From positions 1-31,699 of the forward strand of contig PNLG01000107.1 in NCBI GenBank assembly GCA_013822915.1: a stretch of 31,699 nt of DNA, read 5' to 3'. A model generated the notes under the pieces. That model was not told the DNA's origin and did no database searches. It was given only the letters and a program-made list of their open reading frames with translations. A program made the position numbers and the translations under genes. Shown piece by piece: positions 1 to 7,958 of the stretch (position 1 is the stretch's first letter; each line of letters begins with the position of its first letter). The stretch is from Sphingomonas sp. (GTDB lineage: Bacteria > Pseudomonadota > Alphaproteobacteria > Sphingomonadales > Sphingomonadaceae).

Positions 1-537
1 TGCGGCGCAATTGATGACCACGGCCGGAAAGCAGGGCTGTGCCGATGTCCAGCCGCGCGCGGTCCCTTCCAATGTGCGGTTGTCACTGGTGCCCGCCAGA
101 TCGAGCGTTGCAAAGCCCGTCCCGGCATGATTTGCGATCAGCCGCGCGAGATGCGATTTACCGCATCCCGGCGGTCCGACAAGCAGCAGCGGCCGGAACG
201 CCACCCATGGCCGCCCGGCCCAAAGCTGGAGGCGGAGCTGTGCGTCGATGCGGTCGATTGCCGCGTTCAGCCACGGCGCTTCTTGATGCAGCAGACTGGT
301 GAGCGATAACGTGCCATCGCTTGTCGGTGTCAGCGCGTCGCCGCCAGCCAGCGGCAGATTGGATGTCAGCGTGGCGAACCGCTGCTGCAGGCCCGTGACG
401 AAGATCGAGCCATCGTTTTGCTCAGGCTCGATCCCCGTGCAGAGCGTCACATAGGCGATTTTCGGGATCGACCGTCGATCGACAACGGACTTGTCAATGT
501 TGGTCCGCTCCCCATCGGCCAGCGCGTTACTGGGCAT
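1..537 (-). CDS. AAA+ ATPase, truncated by the left edge
   Basis: The frame is open from the start codon to the window edge, giving 179 N-terminal residues. A Walker A motif GPPGCGKS lies at about residues 121-128 and is followed by a helix that includes HLARLIANH, as in AAA+ ATPases of the Lon/FtsH/MoxR kind that remodel proteins or nucleoprotein complexes. The Walker B, sensor and any C-terminal domains lie outside the window, so the subfamily cannot be named. The first 90 residues match no domain I recognise. An ATG 15 bases upstream (position 552) is in frame, but a good ribosome site (GGGAGAAAAG) sits between the two, so the downstream ATG at 537 is preferred. The gene starts 24 bases after the stop of the unknown gene upstream and probably shares its transcript. 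Confidence 0.8.
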   Translation of the reverse strand, partial: MPSNALADGERTNIDKSVVDRRSIPKIAYVTLCTGIEPEQNDGSIFVTGLQQRFATLTSNLPLAGGDALTPTSDGTLSLTSLLHQEAPWLNAAIDRIDAQLRLQLWAGRPWVAFRPLLLVGPPGCGKSHLARLIANHAGTGFATLDLAGTSDNRTLEGTARGWTSAQPCFPAVVINCAA

Positions 538-561
538 GTGCTTTTCTCCCATGGGCAAGGA

Positions 562-1188
562 TCACGAGATCGCGGCATCGCTGCTGCCCGGCCGCCAGGC
601 GTCGAACGCGTCACTGGCACTCTTGGCGGTGCCGTTGCTTTCAGCCAGCCACAGCCGCCACACGGCCACGGCTTCAGCCTCGACATGGTCGCGCAGCCAG
701 GCGCGCTCGCCGAACCCCCAGGCGCTCTCGACCGCTGCTGGATCGGCTGCGGGCGCCTCGATACCGTTCCCTGCGGCGACCTCGGCCAGCGGCGGTGCTC
801 CTGCGCCGCCGTGATGGATGGCGAGATCGATGCTCGGCGCCGTCACCAATCGGGTCAGCCGATCGAGAAAGGCGCGGCCAAGCTCGGGATCGCCGGTGGT
901 CGCGGCATCGAGCAGCGGCGCTATCGCCCGGTCGGCAAGCTGCCAGCCGATTACGATGCCCGATTGTGGCAGGGCGTTCAGCGCCCAGAGCAACAGGCTA
1001 TCTTCGCGGTCACCTGCGCCCACGGCATGGCGCTTCAGGCTGAACCCCCAGGTGCCATCCGAATTGCGCTCGGCGATCAGCACGGCGATAGCCACCAGAT
1101 GCGACATCGCAGAATGCTTACCGCGCTGGTCGGCATCGATACGCACGCTTGCGACGGCAAGCGTGATGAATGAGCAGGCATTGGTCAT
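562..1188 (-). CDS. Conserved-looking protein of unknown function
   Basis: This 208-residue protein was not recognised. It is mainly helical, rich in Ala, Leu and Asp, has no signal peptide or membrane segment, and shows no catalytic motif. The start at 1188 was chosen because AGGA lies 7 bases before it; a longer frame reaches 1248, but its extra residues (RRREDARPV) look non-coding. The gene lies between the exonuclease (108 bases upstream) and the AAA+ ATPase (24 bases downstream), all on the minus strand, so it is probably a cytoplasmic partner in the same operon. GC-rich third codon positions support real coding. No function is proposed. Confidence 0.6.
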   Translation of the reverse strand: MTNACSFITLAVASVRIDADQRGKHSAMSHLVAIAVLIAERNSDGTWGFSLKRHAVGAGDREDSLLLWALNALPQSGIVIGWQLADRAIAPLLDAATTGDPELGRAFLDRLTRLVTAPSIDLAIHHGGAGAPPLAEVAAGNGIEAPAADPAAVESAWGFGERAWLRDHVEAEAVAVWRLWLAESNGTAKSASDAFDAWRPGSSDAAIS

Positions 1189-1296
1189 GATGATTTCCTG
1201 AACAGGGCGCGCGTCTTCGCGCCGCCGATCGGATGTCGGCAGCGGCATGCGCGCAGGATGGGATGGGATGGGTTGAAGGAGGCCCGGTTGGCCGGG

Positions 1297-2133
1297 TTAG
1301 AAGGCGGCGGCCTCGCCGCTGAACGCGCGTTCGTCGGCGGCGTGCTGGACACGGCGCTCGGCAAGTTTCAGCGCATCGGCAATGCCCAGCGCCAGCGCGC
1401 GAGATCGTGCCCAGACGGCAGCCGGCGACGTTGCAAACGGCATGAGGTGCGCGCGTTTGGGCGAACGTTCGATCCACTGCGCGAAGGCGGCAAGCGGCCG
1501 GACAATCAGCGCTTCATCGCTGTGCCGCCAGGCATGATGCGCAAGCCAGGCACAATAGGTCGCGGCGACATCTTCCTCGCAGTAGCGCGCAATGGCATCG
1601 ACGTCGCCCGATCGCCAAAGCGCACCGACGTCGCTGCCGTGGACGGTCGTTTTCACAGGGATACTGAGCCGGTCACAGACCTCCGACAAGCTCGGCCGTT
1701 TGGTCCCGCCATAGAGCGAATACATCTCTGCCAGATCGCAGTGCGACCGGCCAAAGCGGTGCGCGCGTGCATGGTGCGACAAGCCTGTCAGATCGAACCG
1801 CCGTTCGGCGATTGCCCCGAGCTGCAGCACCGGCAAATCATAACCGCGGCTGTTGAACCCGACGGTGGTCGCACCCGTCGTCATCTGCGCATCGACCGCC
1901 TGGTAGAAGTCCCCTTCCCTACCCGGCTGGCAGACGATGCTCGTCATCCGGAACCGGTAGCGACGATCCTGCAGCGACGCGGTCAGGAAGCTCGCAACCA
2001 CCGGCCGGTGCAACGGCCACTTCGGGAAGCTGCCATCATCAGTTTCATTATCGACGATCGATTCGACATCGAACACCACGACGTGATCGCCCGCATGCTC
2101 GTCGCTGGGGCGTTGTGGATAGATTGATCGCAT
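1297..2133 (-). CDS. PolB-like 3'-5' exonuclease (DnaQ/RNase H fold)
   Basis: This 278-residue protein has the three motifs of a DEDDy exonuclease. ExoI is D22-V-E24 in VVVFDVES, ExoII is N94 to D99 in GFNSRGYDLPVL, and ExoIII is Y184-x3-D188 in RYCEEDVAATY. The spacing and the GFNSRGYDLP string fit the predicted PolB-like exonuclease family, whose members stand alone without a polymerase domain. It should remove nucleotides from DNA 3' ends using two metal ions held by the Asp and Glu residues. The start has AAGGA 8 bases before it. The gene leads the minus-strand set that includes the unknown protein and the AAA+ ATPase, which suggests DNA maintenance for a plasmid or integrated element. 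The C-terminal 70 residues match nothing I know. Confidence 0.85.
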   Translation of the reverse strand: MRSIYPQRPSDEHAGDHVVVFDVESIVDNETDDGSFPKWPLHRPVVASFLTASLQDRRYRFRMTSIVCQPGREGDFYQAVDAQMTTGATTVGFNSRGYDLPVLQLGAIAERRFDLTGLSHHARAHRFGRSHCDLAEMYSLYGGTKRPSLSEVCDRLSIPVKTTVHGSDVGALWRSGDVDAIARYCEEDVAATYCAWLAHHAWRHSDEALIVRPLAAFAQWIERSPKRAHLMPFATSPAAVWARSRALALGIADALKLAERRVQHAADERAFSGEAAAF

Positions 2134-2813
2134 AAACCATATCCTTCAGGAACGATCGCGCGTGCCGGTGCACGCACGGATCGAAAGGCAAGTTTGCAAA
2201 AACCAGCTGCGCCTGTCGGCGCATCCAATTTTTTCCAACTCCCCTTCCGATCGCTCTTCCCCTTTCCAATCTGTTCTATTGCGCCCGGTGGCGCTGCATT
2301 GCGGCGCATGGTGCGCCGCGATTTTCCGACGCCAGAGACAGACTGGTCGGTCCATGGGGTGGGTGAGATCGTCGCGACAGTCATCGGCGCTCTCCTGTTT
2401 CGCAGATGTTGCGACCGCATGTCGGGTCACGACCGGGCTCGCTGCGGCGGGGCTGAGGCAGAAATCACTCGCGATCTTTCGGAGCATGCAAATCTGCCCG
2501 CGCTGGTGATTCGATCCAGGCCTTTGACCCTGCCAGCCCTTTCCTTGAGCCGGACGCATAAGCGGCTACTCTTTGACCCATGCAGGTATCAGATTCTGAC
2601 CACGATTCCGGGGCCGGTTTTGGACGGGAGTGCGACGAAGGGCGCGGCGAACCTCCGCGCTGGCACGGCCATGATCGGGCGGAATGACCCATTTGCGGTC
2701 GCTCGCGGCCCCTTAGTCCCCTCCCAGTTCTGGACATCTGTTCAGCCGGCGATTTGCGGCATCAAGTTGAACGAAATGGCCTAGCCGCAAGCACGATGCG
2801 CAAGGCATCGGTA
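2134..2813. other. 680-base stretch without a convincing gene
   Basis: No frame here has convincing coding character; the overlapping frames on both strands are rich in Arg, Ser and Pro and have no domain. One minus-strand frame starts at 2384 behind a very good ribosome site (CAGGAGAG, 5 bases spacing) but runs into the exonuclease gene in another frame and ends at 1983. It may be a leader peptide or a decayed gene. The promoter of the exonuclease operon should lie within this stretch. Confidence 0.5.
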
Positions 2814-3356
2814 ATGAGTATACCCTACCGTAGAAAAATGAACGCGTTCACTCCTTTGGTCGAAGCTAACCATTGCGGCCAGTCTACATCCGCCAGCGAA
2901 TGCAGCCTCTGGCGAGGGCGCTGCATCGAAGAATTCGCTTTTGCCGAAGCGGCAGTCAGTGAAGCTCTCAGCCATCTGTCGACGATCGCAACCAGCGGTG
3001 CTGAGGGCCTACTACCCCATCTGGTCGGCAAGCGCTTCGAAGCTCTGAGAATTGTAGTAGATGCGGAGGGGCCGCTAGCAGCGGTGGGCTCAAGAGTAGC
3101 GAGCGCTCTGGATGAGTTCAAAGATCTCCATCGGTATCGAACATTCCTATGCCATGGCACCAGCGCGACAATCGAGGAGTCGATGGGCAAGTGGCGTTTG
3201 ATCATCAAACTTACCAGCCTCCGTGCCGCAGCCATCCAACAAACAACGCTCGAGATCGGGGAGGATGAAGCAGCCTTATTCCTCGCCCGTTTGCGCCATG
3301 CACGTCAGCGATTGGACGGCCAGATCCGCGGAATGCTAGCGTCCTTTCGAGCATAG
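2814..3356 (+). CDS. HEPN-like orphan protein, function unknown
   Basis: This 180-residue protein is predicted to be helical and cytoplasmic. The string RYRTFLCHG (about residues 107-115) contains R109-x4-H114, which fits the R-x(4-6)-H motif of HEPN domains, many of which are ribonucleases of defence and toxin-antitoxin systems. It sits at the end of a helix containing DEFKDLHR, where HEPN proteins usually carry it. The match is by motif alone, and no antitoxin partner is adjacent. The start is uncertain: 2814 has AAGG 8 bases upstream, while ATG at 2838 is possible and the frame extends to 2754. Codon use is less GC-biased than in the neighbours, suggesting separate acquisition. It converges on the copper operon, 167 bases away. 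Confidence 0.6.
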   Translation: MSIPYRRKMNAFTPLVEANHCGQSTSASECSLWRGRCIEEFAFAEAAVSEALSHLSTIATSGAEGLLPHLVGKRFEALRIVVDAEGPLAAVGSRVASALDEFKDLHRYRTFLCHGTSATIEESMGKWRLIIKLTSLRAAAIQQTTLEIGEDEAALFLARLRHARQRLDGQIRGMLASFRA

Positions 3357-3523
3357 GCTTGCAACGGATAGAGTCTCGAAGGACCCAATCTAGGATGCTC
3401 GATTTAGCCTTTGACCATCCCAACTTTGGACGTTCATTCACGTTGCCGAATGGCCGCGCGGTTTGGCGTAGCGGATACGAATGGGTCGAACCTGCGCAGC
3501 ATGGCTCGCCGCAGTACAGAACC

Positions 3524-4402
3524 CTAGCCCTGCTGCTTGGCGATCGCCCGGAACTTGCTTTCCAGCGGCGCAAACATTTCGCCCATCATGCCGCCTACGG
3601 CAGGCGTCGTGGTCGCCATAGTTCCGCCGGGGAAGGGCGGCTCGGGGTGGTATTCGGCTTGGAGCATGAGCGCCTCGGCATAGGCCTTGCCCCGGAGCGC
3701 GGCGACGAGGGCGATCCCGAAGTCCAGTCCCGCCGACACGCCCGCGCCCGTGGTGACCTTGCCGTCGGTGACGACGCGTGCGTCAACCGGGATCGCCCCG
3801 AAATCCGGCAGGACATTGCGCGCCGCCCAGTGCGAGGTCGCGCGCTTGCCTTTCAGCAGCCCCGCTTTGCCGAGGATCATCGAACCGGTGCAGACGCTGG
3901 TGACATGCCTTGCGCGCGACGCGCGGTCCTGAAGCCAGGCGATCGCGACGGGATCGTTCATCACCTTCATCGTGCCGTCGGTGCCGCCGGGGATGAATAT
4001 GAGATCGAGATCCTTCGGGCAGTCCTTCATCGTCGTTGTAGGCTGGATGGCGAGTCCAAGGTCCGAAGGCACCGCCGCGTTGGGTGTGGCGGTGGTGACC
4101 AGATGCACCTTCGCGCCGAACATACAGGCGAAGAAATAGTGCGGCCCGACCAGGTCGAGCGCGGTGAAGCCTGGATAGAGCAGCATCGCCACTTCTTCCT
4201 TGCCCCACAGCCCCGGCCCAAGAACTGTCTCCATTGTACCCATATGTCGGGCCGCCATCGCCTTTTGCTCCTCGACGCTGGGATTGGCGGGTGGCGCAGC
4301 GCTTGCCGCCTGCGCCGCCATTGCCTTCTCAAGCGCGAGAAACGGGCCGAGCGCTGCCGCGCCCGCCATGCCGCCGAGCAGCATCCGTCGATCGATTGTC
4401 AT
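3524..4402 (-). CDS. Secreted DJ-1/PfpI protein, isonitrile hydratase-like
   Basis: This protein of 292 residues has an export signal followed by a DJ-1/PfpI (class I glutamine amidotransferase-like) domain. The N-terminus, IDRRMLLGG followed by an Ala/Gly/Leu stretch, looks like a Tat signal, so the enzyme should act in the periplasm. The nucleophile elbow is SVCTGS with C171-T172, and FTALDLVGP supplies D83; this Cys-Thr-Asp set is that of isonitrile hydratase, which adds water to R-NC to give an N-substituted formamide. KGKRATSHW also fits that branch. Start 4402 is chosen because GGGAGA lies 8 bases upstream; ATG 4408 abuts that site. The gene starts 29 bases after the TonB receptor and ends the copper operon. 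Export is unusual for this family. The substrate is inferred, not seen. Confidence 0.85.
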   Translation of the reverse strand: MTIDRRMLLGGMAGAAALGPFLALEKAMAAQAASAAPPANPSVEEQKAMAARHMGTMETVLGPGLWGKEEVAMLLYPGFTALDLVGPHYFFACMFGAKVHLVTTATPNAAVPSDLGLAIQPTTTMKDCPKDLDLIFIPGGTDGTMKVMNDPVAIAWLQDRASRARHVTSVCTGSMILGKAGLLKGKRATSHWAARNVLPDFGAIPVDARVVTDGKVTTGAGVSAGLDFGIALVAALRGKAYAEALMLQAEYHPEPPFPGGTMATTTPAVGGMMGEMFAPLESKFRAIAKQQG

Positions 4403-4431
4403 CGTCATTCTCCCTTGATCAAGAAGCGGCT

Positions 4432-6525
4432 TCAGAAACCGACGCCGAGCGTCACGAAGGCGGAACGCGGCGTTCCCGGCCGCACCACTGCCTGGTTGAG
4501 ATATTGGTAGGGGATAAAATAGCGGCGATCGAACAGGTTCTCGACCGACACGCCAATGCGGAACGGTCCGGTCTGGTAGCTCGCCTGCGCATCGACGACC
4601 GCAAAGCTATCGCCGCGCTGGGTGTTCGGAATGGTGATCTCCGATGCCGTCGCAGCCGTCACGCCTGCGCCAATTCCAAGACCATTCAGCTTGCCGGTGA
4701 AGCGATAGCGCACCGCGACTCTGCCGCTATGCTCGGGTACGCGCGGCAGTCGCGATCCGATATTCGCTACGTCGGTGTCGTTGACCACCGCTGCGTCGGT
4801 ATAGGCGTAGCTGGCGAGCAGCGACCACTGCTTGCTTGGTTCCCAGATGATGTCGGCCTCGACGCCCTGCGCACGCTGGCGACCCGACTGGACCGAGGCG
4901 AAGGGAATGGTCGGGCTGGCGACCGGCACATTGTCGCGGAACTGGCGGAACAGCGCGATCGTGCCCGACAGGCCGATTTGCTTCGCGCCCAGCTTGATGC
5001 CGGCCTCATAGCTTTCCGACGTCTCGGGCCTGGGCGGCGTGCCCCCGCCATTATAGAACAGAGTCAGCCGCGATCCCGTCGCATAGCCGCCATAAAGGGC
5101 GACGCCGTCGGCAATATCGACCGTCACACCAACACGCGGATCGACCCGACTGCGTGTCGTATTGTTGGTCCCGCCCACGACTTCCCTGATGCCAAGGCTC
5201 GTCCAGCGCAGCCCGGCGAGGATATGGATGCGACCCGCAATCGTCAGCTGGTCCTGCGCATAGACCGCGGTGGTGCGATACTGGTTGACGAAAATGCCGC
5301 CCAGCGCCGGGACAGCGCCGAAGTTCACGTCGCTTGCCGGATTGGCATAATCGATCACCCCGATTGGCGTGAAATCGAAGCCGGTCGCGCCGTTATAGTC
5401 GGTCGCGTCATATTGCACGCCGCCGAGCAGGACGTGCGCGATCGACCCGGTGTTGAACTCAGCAGTCAGGCTGGCATCGACGGTCCATTCGTCGACATGC
5501 ACCGGCAGCGTGCCCTTGATGATCGGGTAGCTGGTTGGCCCCGTGGCCGGGAAGAAGGAAAAGAACGGGAAGCTGGCATATTCGTAGAAGTCACTTTCAT
5601 AGCGGCGCAGCTGCACCGCCGCCTTCACCTTGTCGCTGAACCGGTGGGTCAAGACCCCCGTGATCATCAGGTTTTCGATCTCGGTTTTCGGCGCATTTGT
5701 CGCGCCCGAGAAGCGGAACGGGTTGATGTCGACGCGCCGGGCAATGGCCGCTGGAAGACCAGCATATTCGAGTTGCTTCACGTCGCTGTAGGAACCGCGA
5801 ACGACCAGATCGGTATCACCGAAGCTGGCACGGAACGACGGGTTCAGGCTGAACCGCTCGATCCCGACCTTGTCGATCGCATCGTCGCTGCTGGTATAGT
5901 CGCCCGCAAAACGCACGCCGATGTTGCCGGTGATCGGCACGTTGATATCGACCGAGGGCTGCACCGTCGAAAAGCTGCCCGCGCGGATCGATGCGGCATA
6001 GATCAGGCGATCGACCGGCGTCTTGGTCACGAGGTTGATCAGGCCACCCACGGGCGATCCCGTGCCGCCGCCGAACAGCAGCGACGTCGGCCCCTTGGCG
6101 ACCTCGATCCGCTCGACCGCCGTCAGGCTCGACGGATCGACCACAGCGGTGTCACCATAAGCGATCAAGCCATCGACGAAGACTTCGGATTCGAAGCCGC
6201 GGACGATCGGGTTGGCGAGCACTGCCTCGGATGGCAGCGCGGGCACGACCCCCGAAATGTTGCGCGTCGCATCCGCCAGCGTGGTCAGCTGCTGCTCGTC
6301 GATCAGCGTGCGGGTCAGCACCTGCACCGACTGCGGCGTCTCGATGATAGGCACGGAGGTGCGCAGCGTGCTTGCCTCGGGCGCGCTATAGCCCTTTTCG
6401 CGCGTGGCGGTGACGACGATGTCGGTCGGCGTCCAGCCGGGTTGGTCTTCGCGGGGTCGGTCCTGCGCGACGGCGGGTGATGCGGCCAAAAGGCTGGCAG
6501 CAATGGCAATAGTTGAAGTCTTCAC
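4432..6525 (-). CDS. TonB-dependent outer-membrane receptor (siderophore-receptor type)
   Basis: This 697-residue protein has a Sec signal peptide (about residues 1-20, cleaved after AVA), a TonB box DIVVTATR near residue 36, a plug domain (about 50-165, with VERIEVAKGPTSLLFGGG and GGLINLVTK) and a beta barrel ending in Phe (VTLGVGF). It is complete and of normal length. Such receptors take scarce metal chelates across the outer membrane using energy passed from TonB-ExbBD. The sequence resembles ferric-siderophore receptors, but its operon holds only copper genes: SCO is 33 bases upstream and the DJ-1 protein follows. Copper or a copper chelate is therefore the likelier cargo, which is inference. 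The long open frame on the opposite strand is a shadow caused by high GC. Confidence 0.93.
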   Translation of the reverse strand: MKTSTIAIAASLLAASPAVAQDRPREDQPGWTPTDIVVTATREKGYSAPEASTLRTSVPIIETPQSVQVLTRTLIDEQQLTTLADATRNISGVVPALPSEAVLANPIVRGFESEVFVDGLIAYGDTAVVDPSSLTAVERIEVAKGPTSLLFGGGTGSPVGGLINLVTKTPVDRLIYAASIRAGSFSTVQPSVDINVPITGNIGVRFAGDYTSSDDAIDKVGIERFSLNPSFRASFGDTDLVVRGSYSDVKQLEYAGLPAAIARRVDINPFRFSGATNAPKTEIENLMITGVLTHRFSDKVKAAVQLRRYESDFYEYASFPFFSFFPATGPTSYPIIKGTLPVHVDEWTVDASLTAEFNTGSIAHVLLGGVQYDATDYNGATGFDFTPIGVIDYANPASDVNFGAVPALGGIFVNQYRTTAVYAQDQLTIAGRIHILAGLRWTSLGIREVVGGTNNTTRSRVDPRVGVTVDIADGVALYGGYATGSRLTLFYNGGGTPPRPETSESYEAGIKLGAKQIGLSGTIALFRQFRDNVPVASPTIPFASVQSGRQRAQGVEADIIWEPSKQWSLLASYAYTDAAVVNDTDVANIGSRLPRVPEHSGRVAVRYRFTGKLNGLGIGAGVTAATASEITIPNTQRGDSFAVVDAQASYQTGPFRIGVSVENLFDRRYFIPYQYLNQAVVRPGTPRSAFVTLGVGF

Positions 6526-6558
6526 GGGTCGATTTCCTTGAATTTAAATGGCTGTCCG

Positions 6559-7185
6559 TCAGCTCGCGGCGATCAGCCGCTTGAGCTTGGCAAGGGCAGT
6601 GTCTTGCCCCTCCTGATGATCGATGGTGGTCACGAACTCGCCTTGCGGCCCCATTAGGAAGACGGTGGCGGTATGGTCGATCGTGTAGTCGCCGCCCGGC
6701 TGCGGCACCTTTTCGTAGAAGACGCGATAGGCCTTCACGACTTGCGCGATCTGCGCATCGGTGCCGGTCAGGCCGATGATCGGCGTACCGAACAGCGCTA
6801 CATATTGGCCGATGTCAGCCGGCTTATCGTGGCCGGGATCGACCGAGACGTAGACGATGTTGAACTTCTGGCCGTCAGCCCCGAGTTGCTTGCGCAGCGC
6901 CGCCAGACGGCTGAGCGTCGTCGGGCAAACATCGGGGCAGCGGGTGAAGCCGAAGAAGATCGCGAACGGCTTGCCCTTCAGCGTTTGGTTGCTGACCGGC
7001 TTGCCCGCCGGATCGGTCAGCACGAACGGGCCGCCGATCGCGCTGGCATAGCTTTGCGCGGGCGATGGTGGTGCGCTTTGCCCCTGGACGAAGAGATAGG
7101 CCGCAACGCCCGCCGCGAGCGCTACCAGGCCCCACAGCGCGATTCGAATGATGCGCAGGCGTCCACCTGCCTTAGTGCGCTGCAT
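6559..7185 (-). CDS. SCO1/SenC copper-binding protein
   Basis: This 208-residue protein is held in the inner membrane by one N-terminal helix (about residues 11-33) with a thioredoxin-like domain in the periplasm. The copper ligands are present: C83 and C87 in FTRCPDVCP and H171 in TIDHTA. SCO proteins deliver copper, or act as a thiol reductant, for the CuA site of haem-copper oxidases. Start 7185 has GGAAGG 8 bases before it and overlaps the end of the PCu(A)C gene by 14 bases; an upstream frame to 7254 is only overlap with that gene. PCu(A)C and SCO are known partners in CuA assembly, so their coupling here makes biological sense. No oxidase with a CuA site is in the window. Confidence 0.95.
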   Translation of the reverse strand: MQRTKAGGRLRIIRIALWGLVALAAGVAAYLFVQGQSAPPSPAQSYASAIGGPFVLTDPAGKPVSNQTLKGKPFAIFFGFTRCPDVCPTTLSRLAALRKQLGADGQKFNIVYVSVDPGHDKPADIGQYVALFGTPIIGLTGTDAQIAQVVKAYRVFYEKVPQPGGDYTIDHTATVFLMGPQGEFVTTIDHQEGQDTALAKLKRLIAAS

Positions 7186-7654
7186 GATCGCCGCCTTCCG
7201 GGCCGGCATAGGCGATCGCTTCGACTTTGAAGTTGATTTTGACCTTGCCCGCACGCTGGAAGCGCAGTTCGGCGGGGACCATCTTGCCCTGCTTGAGCGG
7301 TGTTTTCAGCCCGATGAGCATGATGTGAAAGCCGGCCGGCTTGAGTGCGACCGTCGCGCCTGCGGGAATCTCGAGGCCGCCGGGCAGTTCGCGCATGCGC
7401 ATGATGCCGTCCGTCATCGAAACGGTGTGAATTTGTACCTCGGCGGCGGCGGGCGATGTTGCTGACATCAGTCGGTCGGCCTGCTTGCCGGTGTTGGTGA
7501 TCGTCAGGAACCCGCCACCGGCGCTCTGGCCGGGTGCGGTCTCGCGTGACCAGGGATGGCCAATCTTGAGTTTGCCCACCGTAGCATCGTGCGCAGCGAG
7601 CGGGACGGCAAGGATCGCGGCAGTTAGCGCGAGGAAGTGGCGGGCATAGGTCAT
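7172..7654 (-). CDS. Periplasmic copper chaperone PCu(A)C
   Basis: This 160-residue protein has a Sec signal peptide (about residues 1-21, ending PLAAHD). The Cu(I) ligand pattern is H76-x10-M87-x22-H110-x-M112, close to the family consensus H-x10-M-x21-H-x-M, with KPAGFHIMLIGL around the last pair. Histidines at the end (GGDHAAH) could be extra metal ligands. The protein carries Cu(I) in the periplasm and passes it to SCO or to the CuA centre of cytochrome oxidase. Its ribosome site GGAGAATAA lies within the end of the preceding small gene, and the start overlaps that gene's stop by 4 bases (ATGA), so the two are translationally coupled. SCO follows directly. Confidence 0.94.
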   Translation of the reverse strand: MTYARHFLALTAAILAVPLAAHDATVGKLKIGHPWSRETAPGQSAGGGFLTITNTGKQADRLMSATSPAAAEVQIHTVSMTDGIMRMRELPGGLEIPAGATVALKPAGFHIMLIGLKTPLKQGKMVPAELRFQRAGKVKINFKVEAIAYAGPEGGDHAAH

Positions 7655-7884
7655 TGGTTATTCTCCGAATGGATGGAAAGGGAAGTGGCCGAGGCGGTGG
7701 CTGGTCCGACCGCCAAGGGCGCGATGTGGAACGGCGTGAACAGCAGGATCGCGAGCCAGGCGGACCGCCTGATCCGGCGCAGCTCGCGGATGTGCCAAGG
7801 CAGGCATGCGCGGTTCATCTGCATTTGCAGATCGAACGCGCCTTCACGCGACCGCTCGGGCCGCGCGACGACATGATAGGCCAT
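7651..7884 (-). CDS. Small membrane ORF in the copper operon, unknown
   Basis: This 77-residue frame ends in an ATGA overlap with the PCu(A)C gene, and GAGAGA precedes the start by about 8 bases. Residues about 42-66 form one hydrophobic helix (AWLAILLFTPFHIAPL and following), with a short tail after it. The basic N-terminal half has one Cys in the string ACLPWHI. A start at an internal Met (about residue 21) is equally possible. The 4-base coupling is the best evidence that it is translated; its high GC also permits chance open frames, and one exists on the opposite strand. If real, it is a small inner-membrane protein of the copper operon. I do not recognise its family. Confidence 0.45.
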   Translation of the reverse strand: MAYHVVARPERSREGAFDLQMQMNRACLPWHIRELRRIRRSAWLAILLFTPFHIAPLAVGPATASATSLSIHSENNQ

Positions 7885-7958
7885 TGAATATATCTCTCGT
7901 CACGGCGCTCCGCTGCCGCGATCGGCAGCGGGCGGGTCAGCAGATCAGGCGGACAGGA

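Noticed and set aside
418..1173. 251-codon plus-strand frame near the left edge
   Set aside because: It lies opposite the AAA+ ATPase (with a Walker A motif) and the unknown minus-strand gene; its composition is that of a shadow.
2194..2784. 196-codon plus-strand frame in the gene-poor stretch
   Set aside because: No domain, no good ribosome site and no codon bias typical of neighbours.
3359..4510. 383-codon plus-strand frame opposite the DJ-1 protein
   Set aside because: Overlaps a gene with clear catalytic residues and has no domain of its own.
4234..6480. 748-codon open frame on the plus strand opposite the TonB receptor
   Set aside because: It mirrors the real receptor gene; its protein is rich in Arg, His and Asp with no domain. 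Long antisense frames are expected at this GC content.
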